DNA of 64,000 bases from Hymenobacter psoromatis (lineage in GTDB: Bacteria > Bacteroidota > Bacteroidia > Cytophagales > Hymenobacteraceae), in assembly GCA_001596155.1 (NCBI GenBank), contig CP014771.1, forward strand, positions 3,038,001 to 3,102,000. The letters run 5' to 3'. The notes below the pieces were generated by a model that made no database searches, was not told the DNA's origin, and saw only the letters and a program-made list of their open reading frames with translations. Of the stretch, positions 1 to 7,508 are shown piece by piece (position 1 is the first letter of the stretch; the number at the start of each line of letters is the position of its first letter). Position numbers and translations under genes: made by a program.

Positions 1-846
1 GGTCGTCACGTCAAAAATGGGGGGTAAAGCTGGGTCTTTTTCATTGAGTGGCAGCGCCAGCATATCGACCAGCAGCGAATAATCGGGCCGGTAGCCCGTG
101 AGCGCATACACGTAGTCGGCCGGAATGCTGTGCGGGCCAGCGGGGGTAGTAACCTCCACCGAGTGCGGCGTAATGGCGTCGATAGTGGTGTTGAAATACG
201 CCTGGATGCGCCCTTCCTTGATGCGATTGAGCAAGTCGGGGCGAATCCAGTACTTGACCGTTTCAGCCACCTCCGAGCCCCGCACCACCATAGTCACGCG
301 CGCGCCGGCGCGGGTAAGCGCCAGCGCCGCCTTGGCCGACGAGTTTTTGGCCCCAATAACCACTACGTCGCGGTCGGCGTGGGCGTAGGGCTCCTTGTAG
401 TAATGGTTGACGTGGGGCAATTCCTCGCCCGGAATGTTCATTAGATTGGGCACGTCGAAAAAGCCCGTGGCCACCACCACAGCGCGGGTTGCCAGCTCGC
501 CCTTGCTGGTTTCAACCACAAAATCACCCGCCTGGCCGCGCAGGCCGGTTACTCGCTCGTAGAGACGCAGGTCGAGCTTTTCGGCCACGGCCACGCGCTG
601 GTAGTAGTCCAGCGCATCCTCGCGGTGGGGCTTATAAGAGGCCATCGGGAAGGGATAACCACCGATTTCGAGCAGCTCGGGCGTCGAAAAAAACTCCATT
701 TGGGTAGGATAACCCACCAGCGAGTTCACGAGCGCCCCTTTGTCTATCACCGCCACGGTGAGGCCCTGCCGCTGAATTTCGAGGGCGCAGGCCAGGCCCA
801 CGGGCCCGGCGCCAATGACAACGGCATCTAATTTTTCAAGTATCAT
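1..846 (-). CDS. YpdA-like FAD/NAD(P)-dependent disulfide reductase (3' end outside window)
   Basis: The minus strand reads open from an ATG at 846 to the window edge, giving the first 282 residues. The N-terminus has a Rossmann dinucleotide fold (VIGAGPVGLACALEIQRQG) and a second one (VVVIGAKNSSAKAALALTRAG) near the middle, the two-nucleotide layout of small flavin reductases. The phrases GYPTQMEFFSTPELLEIGG and VNHYYKEPYAH are typical of the YpdA family, putative bacillithiol disulfide reductases. By family knowledge it would reduce a low-molecular-weight thiol disulfide in the cytoplasm using NADPH. It is divergent from the methyltransferase, sharing a 149-bp spacer. The C-terminal part lies off the window, so completeness is unknown. 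Confidence 0.8.
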   Translation of the reverse strand, partial: MILEKLDAVVIGAGPVGLACALEIQRQGLTVAVIDKGALVNSLVGYPTQMEFFSTPELLEIGGYPFPMASYKPHREDALDYYQRVAVAEKLDLRLYERVTGLRGQAGDFVVETSKGELATRAVVVATGFFDVPNLMNIPGEELPHVNHYYKEPYAHADRDVVVIGAKNSSAKAALALTRAGARVTMVVRGSEVAETVKYWIRPDLLNRIKEGRIQAYFNTTIDAITPHSVEVTTPAGPHSIPADYVYALTGYRPDYSLLVDMLALPLNEKDPALPPIFDVTT

Positions 847-995
847 GTAGCAAGTATCGGTCAGAATGCTCTATCAACCAACGCGGACGCTGCTGGTTGT
901 GTTCTGTTGCGGACCTTTACGGGTAGAATCAGCAGCATTTGTCGGCCAGTCGCTCAACTGATACTTGATAAATGTTAGCTGATAATTGAAAAAAG

Positions 996-1907
996 ATGCG
1001 CCACTGCGACCTGTGCGGAGCTACCAGCTTCCTACCCCTGCCTTTTTATTATATCTTCGATGGCCAGCGCCTGCAAGGCACCCGCTGCACCCGCTGCGAC
1101 TTGGCCTTTCTGGACCCGCAGCCCACGCCCGCGCAATTAGAAAAGCTCTACGGCAAAGAGTATTTCACCGACCGCCCCAACTACGACCGCACCGAGAAAG
1201 ACAAGGCCTTTATTGAAGAAGGCAAATCGCTGGACCTCAGCCAGGTGCGGCCCGACAAATTCACTACTTACATGCAGCGGCACTACCCCGGCCGCCGCTT
1301 TCGGTACTTAGAAGTGGGCTGCGGCCCCGGCTACACCCTCAAAAGCCTGCAAAGCCTGGGCTGGGAAACCCACGGCCTCGAAATATCCGAGCACGCGGCC
1401 GACTATGCCCGCCGCGAGCTGCACCTGCCCGTGGTAACCGGCAACATCGAAACCACCGAGGATTTTCACGAGAGCCAATTCGACCTCGCCTATCTGGGCG
1501 ACGTGCTGGAGCATCTGCTCTCCCCGGCGGCGGCCATCCGCAAGTTTGGCCGCATTCTGAGTCCTGGCGGCCTGTTGGTGCTCGCCCTGCCCAGCGTGAC
1601 CAACCTGCCCAGCATGCGCCTGGGCTTTGCCGCCTACCGCCTGCTGGGCCGCCAGCGTCGCATGGATATTCCGCCCTACCACCTCTATGAATTTACGCCA
1701 GCTACCATCCGCAAGATGCTGGCAAAGAACGGCTTCTCCGTCGTCGATTTGCAAAACCCGGTGAAGGCTCCGGCCCACATTCGCCTGGGTGGCAACGTGG
1801 TGGAGCAAGCCGCCAAACTCAGCACGCACTACCCCACCTACTGGCTGAACCAGCTCACCGGTCGCTTCGGCGACCGCATGTTCGTGGTGGCCCGGAATGA
1901 GAAGTAG
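996..1907 (+). CDS. Class I SAM-dependent methyltransferase with N-terminal zinc-ribbon-like cysteines
   Basis: A 303-residue protein. It opens with two CxxC pairs (C4/C7 and C31/C34), a zinc-ribbon arrangement common in O- and C-methyltransferases of sugar and secondary-metabolite pathways. A Methyltransf_23-type core follows, with the SAM-binding glycine loop YLEVGCGPGYTLKSL near residue 107 and the acidic DLAYLGDVLEHL segment downstream. The substrate cannot be read from sequence. It is a cytoplasmic enzyme transcribed away from the YpdA-like gene and followed by a terminator-like hairpin at 1947-1970, so it is probably monocistronic. The ATG at 996 is preceded by an A-rich stretch rather than a Shine-Dalgarno site, as is usual in Bacteroidota. 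Confidence 0.85.
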   Translation: MRHCDLCGATSFLPLPFYYIFDGQRLQGTRCTRCDLAFLDPQPTPAQLEKLYGKEYFTDRPNYDRTEKDKAFIEEGKSLDLSQVRPDKFTTYMQRHYPGRRFRYLEVGCGPGYTLKSLQSLGWETHGLEISEHAADYARRELHLPVVTGNIETTEDFHESQFDLAYLGDVLEHLLSPAAAIRKFGRILSPGGLLVLALPSVTNLPSMRLGFAAYRLLGRQRRMDIPPYHLYEFTPATIRKMLAKNGFSVVDLQNPVKAPAHIRLGGNVVEQAAKLSTHYPTYWLNQLTGRFGDRMFVVARNEK

Positions 1908-1946
1908 CTACCCCAGGTTGCAGAAATATCGAAAGTCTAAGAAAGT

Positions 1947-1970
1947 CTGCTCTTCCAAGCAGGTTTTTTT
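1947..1970 (+). terminator. Rho-independent-like terminator after the methyltransferase
   Basis: A five-base stem CTGCT/AGCAG (1947-1951 with 1958-1962) with a six-base loop is followed by a run of seven T (1964-1970). It lies 40 bases past the methyltransferase stop. The stem is short, so confidence is moderate. Confidence 0.45.
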
Positions 1971-2030
1971 AGGCTCAACGAGGTGCCCGGTGCGGACAGC
2001 CAGAAGCAGGGGTAACGGTGAAGCAGGAAA

Positions 2031-2065
2031 CAGAGGTAGGCGGCCAGCCGGGCCGCCCACCTCTG
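2031..2065. repeat. Long GC-rich hairpin upstream of the rhodopsin gene
   Basis: CAGAGGTAGGCGGCC (2031-2045) pairs with GGCCGCCCACCTCTG (2051-2065) with one mismatch around a five-base loop. It sits in the 331-bp gap between the methyltransferase and the rhodopsin, about 175 bases before the rhodopsin start. No T-run follows, so it may be a REP-like element rather than a terminator. The rest of that gap is AT-richer and presumably holds the rhodopsin promoter; I see no clear TAnnTTTG box. Confidence 0.5.
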
Positions 2066-2238
2066 GCTATGCCGTAAATACGTAGTGCGTGTCGCGATAA
2101 ACACGTATTAATTAGAAATTGGACAAAATAGGCAAAACAGTTCAGCATGAATGGGGTTGCAGCTAACAAACGAATGAACCTCTCGCTACTTACTCATTAA
2201 CACCTCCTAACACTTATTTTTTCGCCCATTTTACCTCT

Positions 2239-3015
2239 ATGCATACTCTATTACTAGCCGCTGGAATGCTGTCTCCTGACTTGCATTTTTCCGAGAACGA
2301 TTTGACTGGTTACACATTTTTCTACAGCACGTTTGCCTTGCTGGGCGCGGCGCTATTCTTTTTGTTGGAGCGCAACAACGTGCCCAAGCGCTGGCGCGTG
2401 AACCTGACGGTGGCGGGGCTTATTTGTCTGATTGCGGCCATTAGCTACTGCTATATGCAGGCCATATATGTGGGGCAGGAGAAGGCGCTCACGCGCTTTC
2501 GCTACTCCGAATGGTTCTTCACGGTGCCGCTGATGTGCACGCAGTTCTACCTACTGGTGCGCCCGGCCGGTGCCCCCACCGGCTCGCTGTGGCGGCTGCT
2601 GCTGGGCGGGATATGGATGATTGGCTGCGGATATTTTGGCGAAAACGCGGCCCTCAATAAGACGATTATCTGGGGTGCGATTTCAACGCTGGGCTACCTG
2701 CTAGTGCTCTACGAAGTATGGTTTGGGCCGCTGGCCAAGGCCGTGGACCGCTCAACCGACCGCGACGTGGTGCGGGCTTTTACTTACCTCTCCTACTTCG
2801 TGCTCATTGGTTGGGCCGTGTACCCGATGGGCTACATGACGCTGCCTTTCAACCTGTTTGCCGTCCTGCGTCTGGACCGCAACCTAATCTACAATTTCGG
2901 CGATGTCATCAATAAGGTAGGGTTTGGGCTGGTCGTGTACGTGATGGCCCGCAAGTCGGCGGCCCGCAAGGCCGCTGCCCGGCACGCGCGTCGGCCCGAA
3001 GCTGTGCTGGGGTAG
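2239..3015 (+). CDS. Microbial (type I) rhodopsin, proteorhodopsin-like, E-T-Q motif
   Basis: A 258-residue seven-helix protein. Helix C reads RYSEWFFTVPLMCTQFYLL, which aligns without gaps to proteorhodopsin RYIDWLLTVPLLICEFYLI. The counter-ion Asp is Glu91, Thr95 is kept, and the cytoplasmic donor Glu is replaced by Gln102. Helix G reads LIYNFGDVINKVGFG, with Asp222 and the Schiff-base Lys226. Helix F keeps W192, Y195 and P196. The spectral-tuning position is Met98, usual in green-absorbing Bacteroidota proteins. The helix-B His that partners the counter-ion in proteorhodopsin appears to be Ser69. By family it is a retinal-binding inner-membrane ion pump or photosensor; Gln at the donor site makes a fast proton pump less certain. 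Retinal could come from the Blh enzyme at 43.6-44.7 kb. No cognate transducer is adjacent. Confidence 0.93.
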   Translation: MHTLLLAAGMLSPDLHFSENDLTGYTFFYSTFALLGAALFFLLERNNVPKRWRVNLTVAGLICLIAAISYCYMQAIYVGQEKALTRFRYSEWFFTVPLMCTQFYLLVRPAGAPTGSLWRLLLGGIWMIGCGYFGENAALNKTIIWGAISTLGYLLVLYEVWFGPLAKAVDRSTDRDVVRAFTYLSYFVLIGWAVYPMGYMTLPFNLFAVLRLDRNLIYNFGDVINKVGFGLVVYVMARKSAARKAAARHARRPEAVLG

Positions 3016-3094
3016 GCCCCGGCCGGCTCCTGGGCTCACACGTTCTCACCCACTACCCCCTACCAAGCTTAGCGGTCAGCTAGCCGCGCTCTTT

Positions 3095-4024
3095 TTGATG
3101 AATTCTTTTGATAACCAATTATTTAAGCCTGGCACGCGGGAGTTGTTGCCCGCCACCCGCGACGCGTATCTGCAAAGTAACCTGCTTCCGGCCGAAGCCC
3201 AGGCGGTAGAGCGTCTATTGGAAAATGACCGCGTGGAGCGCGGCGTGACCTTGGCCCGCTACCACGAGCTGCACCAGACGGCGCGCGTGGCCAGCCCCCC
3301 GGAATGGGTGCGCCAGCAGTTGCTGCGGCAACCCAGCGTTTCGGCCTGGGGGCCGCTGCGGCGGCCCGTGGTGCAGTTGGCGCTGGCCCTGCTGCTGCTG
3401 CTGGGGGGCTTCAGCGCCGTGCGGTGGATGCGCAACCAGCCCCTGGTGCCGGTGCCGGTGGTGGTAGCTTTCGAGCGCACCGTCAACTCGGCGGCCCAGG
3501 GCCTAGGCCAGCCCGTGGTATATACTTCTACCGAAATAGCGGCTACCCTGGCTCCCGAACAGCCGGCACCGGCCGCGCCGGCCCGGCCCGCCAACGCGCC
3601 GCGGCCCAGCAGCCCCTCCCAGCGCTTGCGCGCTCGCGGACAGGCGGTTCAGCCCATTGCCACCATTCCTGTGCCGACTCCCCCCGCCGCCGCCCCTGAT
3701 TCGCTGAGTCCAAGCGGCGTGCCATCGGCGGCTAGCAAGAGTGCCAGCCCAGTGGCCCGCGTGGTGCGGGGCTATGTATATGACCCCCTGGGTAAGCCCC
3801 TGGCCGGCGCTACCATACTGATAAAAGGAACTACCCAGGCGGCGGTCACCAACGCTACGGGTGTTTATGAGCTAACCGTGCCCCTGGGAGCAGTGCTGGA
3901 AGTTGGCTACGCGGGCTATCAGGACGAACTCACTCAGACTGGCCAGGAAACAGTGGTTGATGTGACCCTCCAGCCCCTGGGCCGGCGTGAGCGCCGGAAA
4001 ATCCGGGGGGCGCACCCGCTATAA
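3095..4024 (+). CDS. Single-pass membrane protein with periplasmic CarboxypepD_reg-like domain
   Basis: A 309-residue protein. The first ~90 residues are charged and helical, followed by one hydrophobic segment (RRPVVQLALALLLLLGGFSAV, ~92-112), a Pro/Ala-rich linker, and a C-terminal beta-sandwich beginning VVRGYVYDPLGKPLAGATILIKGTTQAAVTN, the CarboxypepD_reg-like module seen at the N-terminus of TonB receptors. The layout (cytoplasmic helical domain, single TM, extracytoplasmic domain) resembles anti-sigma factors of Bacteroidota surface-signalling systems, but no sigma factor or receptor adjoins it and no zinc-binding HxxxCxxC motif is visible. Function is not assigned. It lies 79 bases after the rhodopsin on the same strand and could be cotranscribed with it. 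Confidence 0.75.
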   Translation: MMNSFDNQLFKPGTRELLPATRDAYLQSNLLPAEAQAVERLLENDRVERGVTLARYHELHQTARVASPPEWVRQQLLRQPSVSAWGPLRRPVVQLALALLLLLGGFSAVRWMRNQPLVPVPVVVAFERTVNSAAQGLGQPVVYTSTEIAATLAPEQPAPAAPARPANAPRPSSPSQRLRARGQAVQPIATIPVPTPPAAAPDSLSPSGVPSAASKSASPVARVVRGYVYDPLGKPLAGATILIKGTTQAAVTNATGVYELTVPLGAVLEVGYAGYQDELTQTGQETVVDVTLQPLGRRERRKIRGAHPL

Positions 4025-4055
4025 AGCGGGCTGGCCGTTTACCCGGCCGGGGGGC

Positions 4056-4063
4056 TAGCTTTG
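4056..4063 (+). promoter_or_regulatory. TAnnTTTG -7 box upstream of the cupin gene
   Basis: TAGCTTTG matches the Bacteroidota sigma-A -7 consensus TAnnTTTG and lies 43 bases before the cupin ATG. No clear -33 TTG is seen at the usual spacing. Confidence 0.4.
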
Positions 4064-4106
4064 CGGCCGGCCGTACTCACGGCTTTCTCCCTAGCCCCTT
4101 TCTCCG

Positions 4107-4613
4107 ATGCACCCTGCCGACCTCCCCAAACAGCAGCTTTTTCGAGACATTGCCCAGCGCCTGCACGAGCAGGGCTTTCGCGTGGAGCGGCAGGACCCTA
4201 CCCGGCCCTGGGGCGGCTTTTTTGTGCTTGATGAAAGCCAGGCCCAGCAGTTTGCTGATGTCTATTTCAACGGCCTCGATGTGAGCAAGCTGCGCATTTC
4301 GGGCCAGCTGAGCCCCAAGGTGCTGCTGGTGGCGCCGCACCAGCGTCTGAGCTGGCAGTACCACTTCCGGCGCGCCGAAATATGGCAGGTGGTGGAAGGC
4401 CCGGTGGGCGTGGCCATCAGCGACACCGACGAGCAAACGGAGGTGAAATCGTACCAGCCCGGCGAGCGCATCGTGCTCAAGCAGGGCGAGCGCCACCGCC
4501 TGGTGGGCCTGGCCGGCTGGGGCGTCATTGCCGAAATCTGGCAGCACACCGACGCCAGCCAGCCCTCGGACGAGGATGACATCGTGCGCGTGCAGGACGA
4601 TTTCGGCCGCTAA
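4107..4613 (+). CDS. Cupin-domain protein related to type II mannose-6-phosphate isomerase
   Basis: A 168-residue cytoplasmic protein. The C-terminal half is a double-stranded beta-helix with cupin motif 1 (HQRLSWQYHFRRAEIWQVVEGP) and motif 2 (YQPGERIVLKQGERHRLVG), including the HxH-like, Glu and His metal ligands. This arrangement is found in the GDP-mannose pyrophosphorylase/phosphomannose isomerase cupin family; Bacteroidota copies are often called phosphoheptose isomerase. The N-terminal ~50 residues (RVERQDPTRPWGGFFVLDES) match that family. It probably isomerises or binds a sugar phosphate, but the substrate is inferred from family alone. A promoter box precedes it and a terminator hairpin follows. 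Confidence 0.75.
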   Translation: MHPADLPKQQLFRDIAQRLHEQGFRVERQDPTRPWGGFFVLDESQAQQFADVYFNGLDVSKLRISGQLSPKVLLVAPHQRLSWQYHFRRAEIWQVVEGPVGVAISDTDEQTEVKSYQPGERIVLKQGERHRLVGLAGWGVIAEIWQHTDASQPSDEDDIVRVQDDFGR

Positions 4614-4633
4614 GCCGGGCTGTGTAAGGCGGG

Positions 4634-4673
4634 GCGGGGTAGGGCGTCTGACCGGGCGGCCTACCCCGCTTTT
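4634..4673 (+). terminator. Terminator hairpin after the cupin gene
   Basis: GCGGGGTAGG (4634-4643) pairs perfectly with CCTACCCCGC (4660-4669), and TTTT follows. The stem is built from the GGGGTAG heptamer that recurs throughout the window. Confidence 0.6.
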
Positions 4674-4786
4674 CTATGGTGGGCCGTGGGGGTAGGAGAC
4701 GGGTTGCGGCTCTTACGGATAAGCCGTCGCAACTTTGTGGCCGGTGGCACCGCCGTTTTCTGGCGGGTCGTCTTTTTTTCGCGTGT

Positions 4787-7003
4787 ATGAGAAGTGTTTT
4801 CGTTGGCCTGCCCGGCCGTAACTGGCTGTTTTTTTTGCCCTTGCTGAGCTTACTGCTCGGCCTGGCTGCCCCCGCGGCGGCCCAGATTGAGCGGCCCGTG
4901 ACCTGGAAATTTGCTGCTTCACCGGCCGATAAATCTGGCGAATCCACGCTTACGTTTTCCGCCACCATCGCGGGCAACTGGCACATCTACTCGCAGTTTA
5001 TTGAGGAAGGCGGGCCCGAGCCCACGAGCTTCAAGTTCGTGCCCTCGCCCGACTACGAGCTGGTGGGCAAGGTCACGGAGAGCCCCGAGCCGGTGAAAGC
5101 TTTCGAAAAAGCCTTCAACATGAACATCGCCTATTTCCCCAAGCGGGCGGTGTTCAGCCAGAAAATCCGCCTCAAGGCCCCGCAAGCCACCGTGAAAGGC
5201 ACGCTCACCTTCATGGTCTGCAACGACGAGAAGTGCCTGCCGCCCGACGACCTGGACTTCAGCCTCGACGTGAAAGGCACCGCCGCCCCGGCCGCTAAAA
5301 CCACGCCTCCCCCCCCCACGCCGACCAAAGCCGCGCCGGTGGCGGCCGCTGCTGCCGTAGTCACTGCTCCCGCGCCGACCGCCGCCGCGCCGACCGCCGC
5401 CGCGCCGACCGCCCCCGATACGGCCGTCTTCCGGCCCGAGGCCGGCGCTGCGCCGATGCTGGCACCGGCCGCCGCGTCGGACTCGGTAGTGGCGGCCGAT
5501 GCGCCGGCGGTGCCGGCGGCTACGGCCGCAGCGGTGGCCGCGCCGGCCGCCACGCAGTCGCTGTGGGCCATTTTTCTGGCGGGCTTTGTGGGCGGGCTGG
5601 CGGCTTTGCTCATGCCGTGCATTTTCCCGCTGCTGCCGTTCACGGTCAGCTATTTTACCAAAGGCGAGTATTCGAAGGCCGGCTCGGTGGGCCGGGCAGC
5701 GTTTTATGGCCTGAGTATCATTGTGATATACGTGGCGCTGGGCCTGCTCGTGACTGTCGCTTTCGGGGCCGATGCGCTCAATAATCTGGCTACCAACGGC
5801 ATATTTAACCTCGTGTTTTTTGTCCTGCTGGTGGTGTTCGCGGCCTCGTTTCTGGGTGCGTTCGAGCTGACGCTGCCCAACTCCTGGATTGCCAAAACCG
5901 ACACCCAGGCCGACAAGGGCGGGCTACTGGGCATCTTTTTTATGGCGGCCACGCTGTCGCTGGTGTCGTTTTCATGCACCGGACCTATCATCGGCACCTT
6001 GTTGGTGCAGGCGGCCAGCACGGGGCACTTGCTGTCGCCGGCGCTGGGCATGTTTGGCTTCTCGCTGGCGTTGGCGCTGCCGTTCACGGTGTTCGCGGCG
6101 TTTCCGGCGCTGCTGAAATCCTTGCCCAAGTCGGGCGGCTGGCTGAACTCGGTGAAGGTGGTGCTGGGCTTTCTGGAGCTGGCGCTAGCGCTGAAATTTT
6201 TGTCGAACGTGGACCTGGCCTACCACTGGCAATGGTTTGACCGCGAGGTATTTCTCTCGCTCTGGATTATTATTTTCGCGCTGCTGGGCTTTTACCTGCT
6301 GGGCAAAATCCGGTTCTCGCACGACAGTCCGGTGGACTACGTGTCGCTGCCCCGGCTGTTTATGGCCATCATCGTGCTGGCCTTTACTACCTACCTGGTG
6401 CCCGGCTTGTGGGGCGCGCCGCTGCAAGCCGTGGCGGGTTTCCTACCCCCCCAGCACACCCAGGACTTCGACCTCTACACCCCCACGCTGGGCGGCGGGG
6501 GCAGCGCGGCCGCCACGCCCCACGAGCAGCACAAGTATGGCGATATTTTCCACGCGCCGCTGGGGCTCGATGCGTATTTCGATTACGACGAGGCCCGCGC
6601 CTACGCCCAAAAAGTAAACAAGCCGATTCTCATCGACTTCACCGGCAATGCCTGCGTGAACTGCCGCAAAATGGAAGCCACCGTGTGGCCCGACCCGCGC
6701 GTGCTGCAACGCCTGCGCAACGATTTCGTGCTGGTGCAGCTCTACGTGGACGACAAAACCGAGCTGCCCGAAACCGAGCAAACCGTGTCGAAATTCAGCG
6801 GCAAGAAGCTGAAAACCATCGGCAACAAGTGGAGCGATTTCCAGGCCACGCGCTACAACGCCAACTCGCAGCCCTTCTACGTGCAGCTCGACCCGGCCAC
6901 CGAAAAGGTGCTCGCTACCCCCCAGGGCGCGAACTACGACCCCGACAACTTCGTACGCTTCCTCGATAGCGGCCTGGCGGCGATGCGCGCCGGCCGCCGC
7001 TAG
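4787..7003 (+). CDS. dsbD: Thiol:disulfide interchange protein DsbD
   Basis: A 738-residue membrane protein moving electrons from cytoplasmic thioredoxin to periplasmic thiol partners. I chose ATG 4787 over an in-frame ATG at 4676 because it gives a clean signal peptide (WLFFLPLLSLLLGLAAPAAAQ). Order: N-terminal DsbD_N-like domain with Cys145/Cys150 (VCNDEKC), an Ala/Pro linker (~165-255), an eight-helix CcdA-like core with the redox cysteines Cys278 (LMPCIFPLLPF) and Cys397 (FSCTGPIIGTLL), and a C-terminal thioredoxin domain with Cys623/Cys626 (CVNC). All redox cysteines expected of a working enzyme are present. It is followed with a 2-base gap by a DoxX-like gene, suggesting coupling. Likely partners are periplasmic disulfide reductases or cytochrome c maturation factors outside the window. 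Confidence 0.92.
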   Translation: MRSVFVGLPGRNWLFFLPLLSLLLGLAAPAAAQIERPVTWKFAASPADKSGESTLTFSATIAGNWHIYSQFIEEGGPEPTSFKFVPSPDYELVGKVTESPEPVKAFEKAFNMNIAYFPKRAVFSQKIRLKAPQATVKGTLTFMVCNDEKCLPPDDLDFSLDVKGTAAPAAKTTPPPPTPTKAAPVAAAAAVVTAPAPTAAAPTAAAPTAPDTAVFRPEAGAAPMLAPAAASDSVVAADAPAVPAATAAAVAAPAATQSLWAIFLAGFVGGLAALLMPCIFPLLPFTVSYFTKGEYSKAGSVGRAAFYGLSIIVIYVALGLLVTVAFGADALNNLATNGIFNLVFFVLLVVFAASFLGAFELTLPNSWIAKTDTQADKGGLLGIFFMAATLSLVSFSCTGPIIGTLLVQAASTGHLLSPALGMFGFSLALALPFTVFAAFPALLKSLPKSGGWLNSVKVVLGFLELALALKFLSNVDLAYHWQWFDREVFLSLWIIIFALLGFYLLGKIRFSHDSPVDYVSLPRLFMAIIVLAFTTYLVPGLWGAPLQAVAGFLPPQHTQDFDLYTPTLGGGGSAAATPHEQHKYGDIFHAPLGLDAYFDYDEARAYAQKVNKPILIDFTGNACVNCRKMEATVWPDPRVLQRLRNDFVLVQLYVDDKTELPETEQTVSKFSGKKLKTIGNKWSDFQATRYNANSQPFYVQLDPATEKVLATPQGANYDPDNFVRFLDSGLAAMRAGRR

Positions 7004-7005
7004 CC

Positions 7006-7380
7006 GTGCCTACCCCCGCCGCGCCGGCCGGCCGCCGCTGGCTGCGCATCGGGCTGGCGTTGCTGTTTGTGGGCGCGGGCGCGCTGCATTTTATTCACCC
7101 CGAAACCTTCGAGCGCATTGTGCCGCCGGCCCTGCCCGCGCCCCGGCTGCTGGTGCTGCTGAGCGGCGCGGCCGAGGTGGCCGGCGGGCTGGGCCTGCTG
7201 CGGCCCGCCACCCGGCGCTGGGCCGCCTGGGGCCTGCTGGCGCTGCTGGTGGCGGTGTTTCCGGCCAATGTGTATATGGTGGGGCTAGCGGCTGCGCTGC
7301 ACATTCCGGCGTGGGTGCTGTGGGCGCGCCTACCCCTACAGCCGCTGCTGATGTGGGCGGTGTGGCGGGTGGGGAAGTAG
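7006..7380 (+). CDS. DoxX-like small membrane protein
   Basis: A 124-residue protein with about four hydrophobic helices (IGLALLFVGAGALHFI, LLVLLSGAAEVAGGLGLL, WGLLALLVAVFPANVYMVGL, LPLQPLLMWAVW). The GAGALHFIHPETFERIVPPALPAP pattern and SGAAEVAGG motif are those of the DoxX/DUF4260-like family of unknown biochemical role. The start is GTG at 7006, two bases after the dsbD stop, implying translational coupling. A second family member lies at 11035-11457 on the other strand. Confidence 0.75.
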   Translation: MPTPAAPAGRRWLRIGLALLFVGAGALHFIHPETFERIVPPALPAPRLLVLLSGAAEVAGGLGLLRPATRRWAAWGLLALLVAVFPANVYMVGLAAALHIPAWVLWARLPLQPLLMWAVWRVGK

Positions 7381-7385
7381 GCGCG

Positions 7386-7423
7386 CTCAGCGGACACTCA
7401 GCGCACCTCAGCGCACCTCAGCG
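7386..7423 (+). repeat. Four short direct repeats CTCAGCG
   Basis: CTCAGCG occurs at 7386, 7397, 7407 and 7417, a 10-11-bp period (about one helical turn), within the 128-bp gap between the DoxX-like and vWA genes. This spacing could place several copies on one DNA face, as for a regulator site, but it may be simple tandem duplication. Confidence 0.45.
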
Positions 7424-7508
7424 GTAACTTCCCGAGGCAACACCTTGTGCAATTGCGGGCGCTCCGGCATCAGCAGGATAAGTCTCTCACTTACCCCTCG
7501 CCGTTGCC

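Noticed and set aside
2239..3015. Rhodopsin as a sodium or chloride pump
   Set aside because: The motif is E-T-Q, not N-D-Q or N-T-Q, and a carboxylate remains at the counter-ion position, so those assignments are not supported.
7386..7423. CTCAGCG repeats considered as a CRISPR array
   Set aside because: The units are 7 bases with 3-4-base spacers; CRISPR repeats and spacers are far longer, and no cas genes are present.
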